Of a stretch of 64,000 nucleotides of DNA, positions 61,524 through 64,000 are shown piece by piece. The stretch spans positions 109,364-173,363 of the forward strand of contig CACLGX010000001.1 in NCBI GenBank assembly GCA_902606585.1. Direction: 5' to 3'. How positions within the stretch are numbered: position 1 is the stretch's first letter; each line of letters begins with the position of its first letter. Made by a program: the position numbers and the translations under genes. Source of the DNA: Paracoccaceae bacterium (GTDB taxonomy: Bacteria; Pseudomonadota; Alphaproteobacteria; Rhodobacterales; Rhodobacteraceae). The notes under the pieces are model-generated. The model saw only the letters and a list, made by a program, of their open reading frames with translations, was not told where the DNA came from and ran no database searches.

Positions 61524-62207
61524 ATGAAGAAAAAAATTTTATTTTTTGAACCAAGTAATCTTCTTAGGAAAGCTTTATTTGACCAAATGTCTATGGTCCA
61601 AAGTTTTGAAATCTTTGATGCATTCAGCCTTGAAGAAATTATTTTACAAAACAAGAGCTCAACATCTGATTTAATAATAATAGGTACGGATAACGAAGCC
61701 CATTCCTTTTTTTCGATTAACCAATTCATTCAAGGGACTGATTTGAAGAGCAAAATCCTTTTTATGGTAGACCCAAGCACTAGTATCCGTTCAGAATTTG
61801 AAGAAAGTTTGGCAACAAATTACTATATTAAGAAACCGTTTAGAGTTCAGAATTTGGTTAAAAAAATTTCTGCTATTTTGGCAAAAATATCAACAAGTAT
61901 AGATGTTGCTCACAATATTGGTCCATTTGTATTTTATCCTATTAAAAAAATAATAATTTTTGGGGACCAAGCAAAGATTGAACTTACTGAAAAAGAGGTT
62001 GATATTTTAAGATGCCTTATAAATTCAGGTGAAGAATATGTAGATAAAGAAAAATTATTGAAGCAAGTGTGGAATTATAATTCAGATGTGACTACTCACA
62101 CACTAGAAACTCACATCTATAGATTACGACAAAAATTGGAGATAGACCAATCGATCCCACGTTTGATAATCTCCAAAGGTGGCGGTTTTACAATCCGCTC
62201 AATTTAA
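61524..62207 (+). CDS. OmpR-type winged-helix regulator with degenerate receiver domain
   Basis: wHTH: LTEKEVDILRCLINSGEEYVDKEKLLKQVWNYNSDVTTHTLETHIYRLRQKLE...GGGFTIRS; receiver-like N-terminus KILFFEPSNLLRKAL...DLIIIGTDN...YIKKPF. Confidence 0.88.
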   Translation: MKKKILFFEPSNLLRKALFDQMSMVQSFEIFDAFSLEEIILQNKSSTSDLIIIGTDNEAHSFFSINQFIQGTDLKSKILFMVDPSTSIRSEFEESLATNYYIKKPFRVQNLVKKISAILAKISTSIDVAHNIGPFVFYPIKKIIIFGDQAKIELTEKEVDILRCLINSGEEYVDKEKLLKQVWNYNSDVTTHTLETHIYRLRQKLEIDQSIPRLIISKGGGFTIRSI

Positions 62208-62301
62208 GAAGTATTTAGGCATGATAGCTCTATTGTTCTTATTTCAACTTGGAAATGATGTTTTTTAAATGAAATCTTAATTTAAGAAAAAGGATAAAGT
62301 T

Positions 62302-63090
62302 TTGACTTTTAATATAGCGACTTGGAATATAAACTCAGTGCGTTTACGCGCTGATTTAGTATGCAAGTTATTAAAAAATGAAGACATTGACTTGCTGTGT
62401 TTGCAGGAATGTAAATCTCCAGTAGAAAAATTTCCACTTGATGTGTTTTCGAAAATTGGGTTCTCGCACTTAGTTGCCCGCGGGCAAAAGGGATATAATG
62501 GTGTCGCAATACTTTCTAAATTTCCTCTTCTGGAAAAAAGTGCAATAGATTTTGCTGGTTTGGGGCACGCGCGTCATATTGCTGCGCAATTAAAAAATGG
62601 TATTACTATCCATAATTTTTATGTTCCTGCTGGAGGAGACGAACCAGACCGCCAGAAAAATGAAAAGTTTGATCAAAAATTAAATTATCTCACTGAGATG
62701 AGGGATTATTTCAACGCAAATGAACCAAAAAAGTCTATTCTAGTTGGAGATTTAAATATTGCACCACGTCCAGAAGATGTTTGGGACCATAAAAAGATGG
62801 CTAAAATTGTCAGCCACACTGAAGTTGAAGTAGTTCACTTGGATGCGGTTCAAAGGGCGGGAAATTGGGTAGATGTCACACGCAAAGACATTCCGTTGAA
62901 AAAATTATACTCATGGTGGTCTTACAGAGCTAAAGATTGGCGTGCCTCAGATAGAGGTCGAAGACTTGATCATATTTGGGCTTCAGCCGACATTGCTCCG
63001 AATACAGGTGGTAGCAGAATATTGAGAGAGGTTCGCGGTTGGGAGCGACCGAGTGACCACGTACCCGTTTTAGCTACAATTGATCTATGA
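62302..63090 (+). CDS. xthA: Exodeoxyribonuclease III
   Basis: FNIATWNINSVRLRADLV, LCLQECKSP, YNGVAILSK, VGDLNIAPRPEDVWD, RRLDHIWAS, RPSDHVPVLA. TTG start. Confidence 0.95.
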   Translation: MTFNIATWNINSVRLRADLVCKLLKNEDIDLLCLQECKSPVEKFPLDVFSKIGFSHLVARGQKGYNGVAILSKFPLLEKSAIDFAGLGHARHIAAQLKNGITIHNFYVPAGGDEPDRQKNEKFDQKLNYLTEMRDYFNANEPKKSILVGDLNIAPRPEDVWDHKKMAKIVSHTEVEVVHLDAVQRAGNWVDVTRKDIPLKKLYSWWSYRAKDWRASDRGRRLDHIWASADIAPNTGGSRILREVRGWERPSDHVPVLATIDL

Positions 63091-63140
63091 ATTGTTAGGT
63101 AAACGTCCTATATGCAAAATAAGAAGGCAAAGAGGTAATC

Positions 63141-64000
63141 ATGTTGGAATTTGAACAAAATGCAGATGGGTCTTTAATTAAAGAAGTATCCGAGGCTACT
63201 TTCATGGAAGATGTAGTCGAGGCCAGTAAAGAAAAACCCGTTATTGTAGACTTTTGGGCGCCTTGGTGCGGTCCTTGTAAAACACTCGGCCCCCAGCTTG
63301 AGGCGGCAGTCAAGGCGACAAATGGAGCCGTGACAATGGTAAAAGTAAATGTAGACGATAATCAGATGATTGCAGGGCAGATGCAGGTTCAGTCAATACC
63401 TACCGTTTTTGCTTTTTCTGATGGTCAACCAGTTGACGGTTTTCAAGGGGCTGTTTCAGCTTCCGAGATCAAGGCTTTCGTAGACCGTGTGGTAACTGCT
63501 AATGGTGGTGAGGTTGAAAGTGGTCTTGAAAGTGCGATTGCCTCAGCTGAGCAAATGCTTAACGATGGTGACTTCGAGGCTGCAATAGAAACATTTTCTG
63601 CGATATTAGAGGAGGATCCGAGTAATTTAAAAAGCTATGTGGGCCTCATAAGGAGCCATATTGCTACCAATGATTTGGATCAAGCTGAAGCAATTTTAAA
63701 TGGAGCGCCAATGGAAATATCCCAGAGCCCAGAGATTGAAACTGTTCATGCTCAAATTGAATTGGCTAAACAGGCTCGTGATGCCGGCCCAATCAACGAA
63801 TTGGCTATATTAGTTGAAGAAAAACCGGATGATAACGAAGCCAGATTTAAACTTGCACAGGCTTTACATGGAGCAGGGCAAGTAGAAAACGCTGTTGAGC
63901 AGTTATTGGAGCTTTTTCGCAGAGATAGAGAATGGAATGATGGTGCTGCCAAATCACAGTTATTTATCATCTTTGAAGCTTTAGAACCAAACAACGAAAT
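63141..64000 (+). CDS. Thioredoxin with TPR-like C-terminus (YbbN/CnoX-like), runs off right edge
   Basis: Hand translation from ATG 63141: MLEFEQNADGSLIKEVSEATFMEDVVEASKEKPVIVDFWAPWCGPCKTLGPQLEAAV...; WCGPCK active site; tetratricopeptide-like tail. Not in ORF track. Confidence 0.92.
   Translation, partial: MLEFEQNADGSLIKEVSEATFMEDVVEASKEKPVIVDFWAPWCGPCKTLGPQLEAAVKATNGAVTMVKVNVDDNQMIAGQMQVQSIPTVFAFSDGQPVDGFQGAVSASEIKAFVDRVVTANGGEVESGLESAIASAEQMLNDGDFEAAIETFSAILEEDPSNLKSYVGLIRSHIATNDLDQAEAILNGAPMEISQSPEIETVHAQIELAKQARDAGPINELAILVEEKPDDNEARFKLAQALHGAGQVENAVEQLLELFRRDREWNDGAAKSQLFIIFEALEPNNE

Noticed and set aside
63095-63994. Minus-strand ORFs near the right edge
   Set aside because: Antisense to an obvious thioredoxin (WAPWCGPCK) with TPR-like tail on the plus strand.

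Overview
This 64-kb window is densely packed bacterial chromosome, about 50 genes. It looks like a low-GC marine alphaproteobacterium, probably a streamlined Rhodobacterales/roseobacter relative; that assignment is inferred from gene content (TrcR/DUF1013, DUF2794, DUF2125, F1 ATP synthase operon without F0, Rhodobacter-type porin). Most of it is housekeeping. Main loci in order: rluA-type synthase, dnaE2, dapA, lytic transglycosylase, split mnmD/mnmC, acyl-CoA dehydrogenase, trcR, recR-ybaB-dnaX, SRP RNA (minus strand), nudC, pheA, cytochrome c, yejABEF, D-Ala-D-Ala carboxypeptidase, clpS, hemF/hemC/hemE, an ABC-2 transporter, S49 peptidase, uvrC, clpA, gloB, atpHAGDC, holA-lptE-leuS, porin, yggS, ribA, an OmpR-family regulator, exonuclease III and a thioredoxin/TPR protein. 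I recognised no tRNA, CRISPR array, prophage or IS element. The items most worth a second look are: (1) a two-gene MotA/ExbB plus coiled-coil/OmpA motor resembling ZorA/ZorB but without Zorya effectors and with the long coiled coil on the B subunit; (2) a long near-perfect hairpin directly upstream of yejA whose right arm contains the likely Shine-Dalgarno; (3) a DnaE2 that lacks the usual C-terminal OB-fold region, has no adjacent imuA/imuB, and carries an exact GTTC-N7-GTTC SOS box 12 bp upstream of its start; (4) an OmpR-like regulator with a degenerate receiver lacking the phospho-acceptor Asp; and (5) a 50-aa membrane/Cys-rich small ORF missing from the ORF track. Two genes cut by the window edges (LysE-like at the left, thioredoxin at the right) are also missing from the track and were read by hand.
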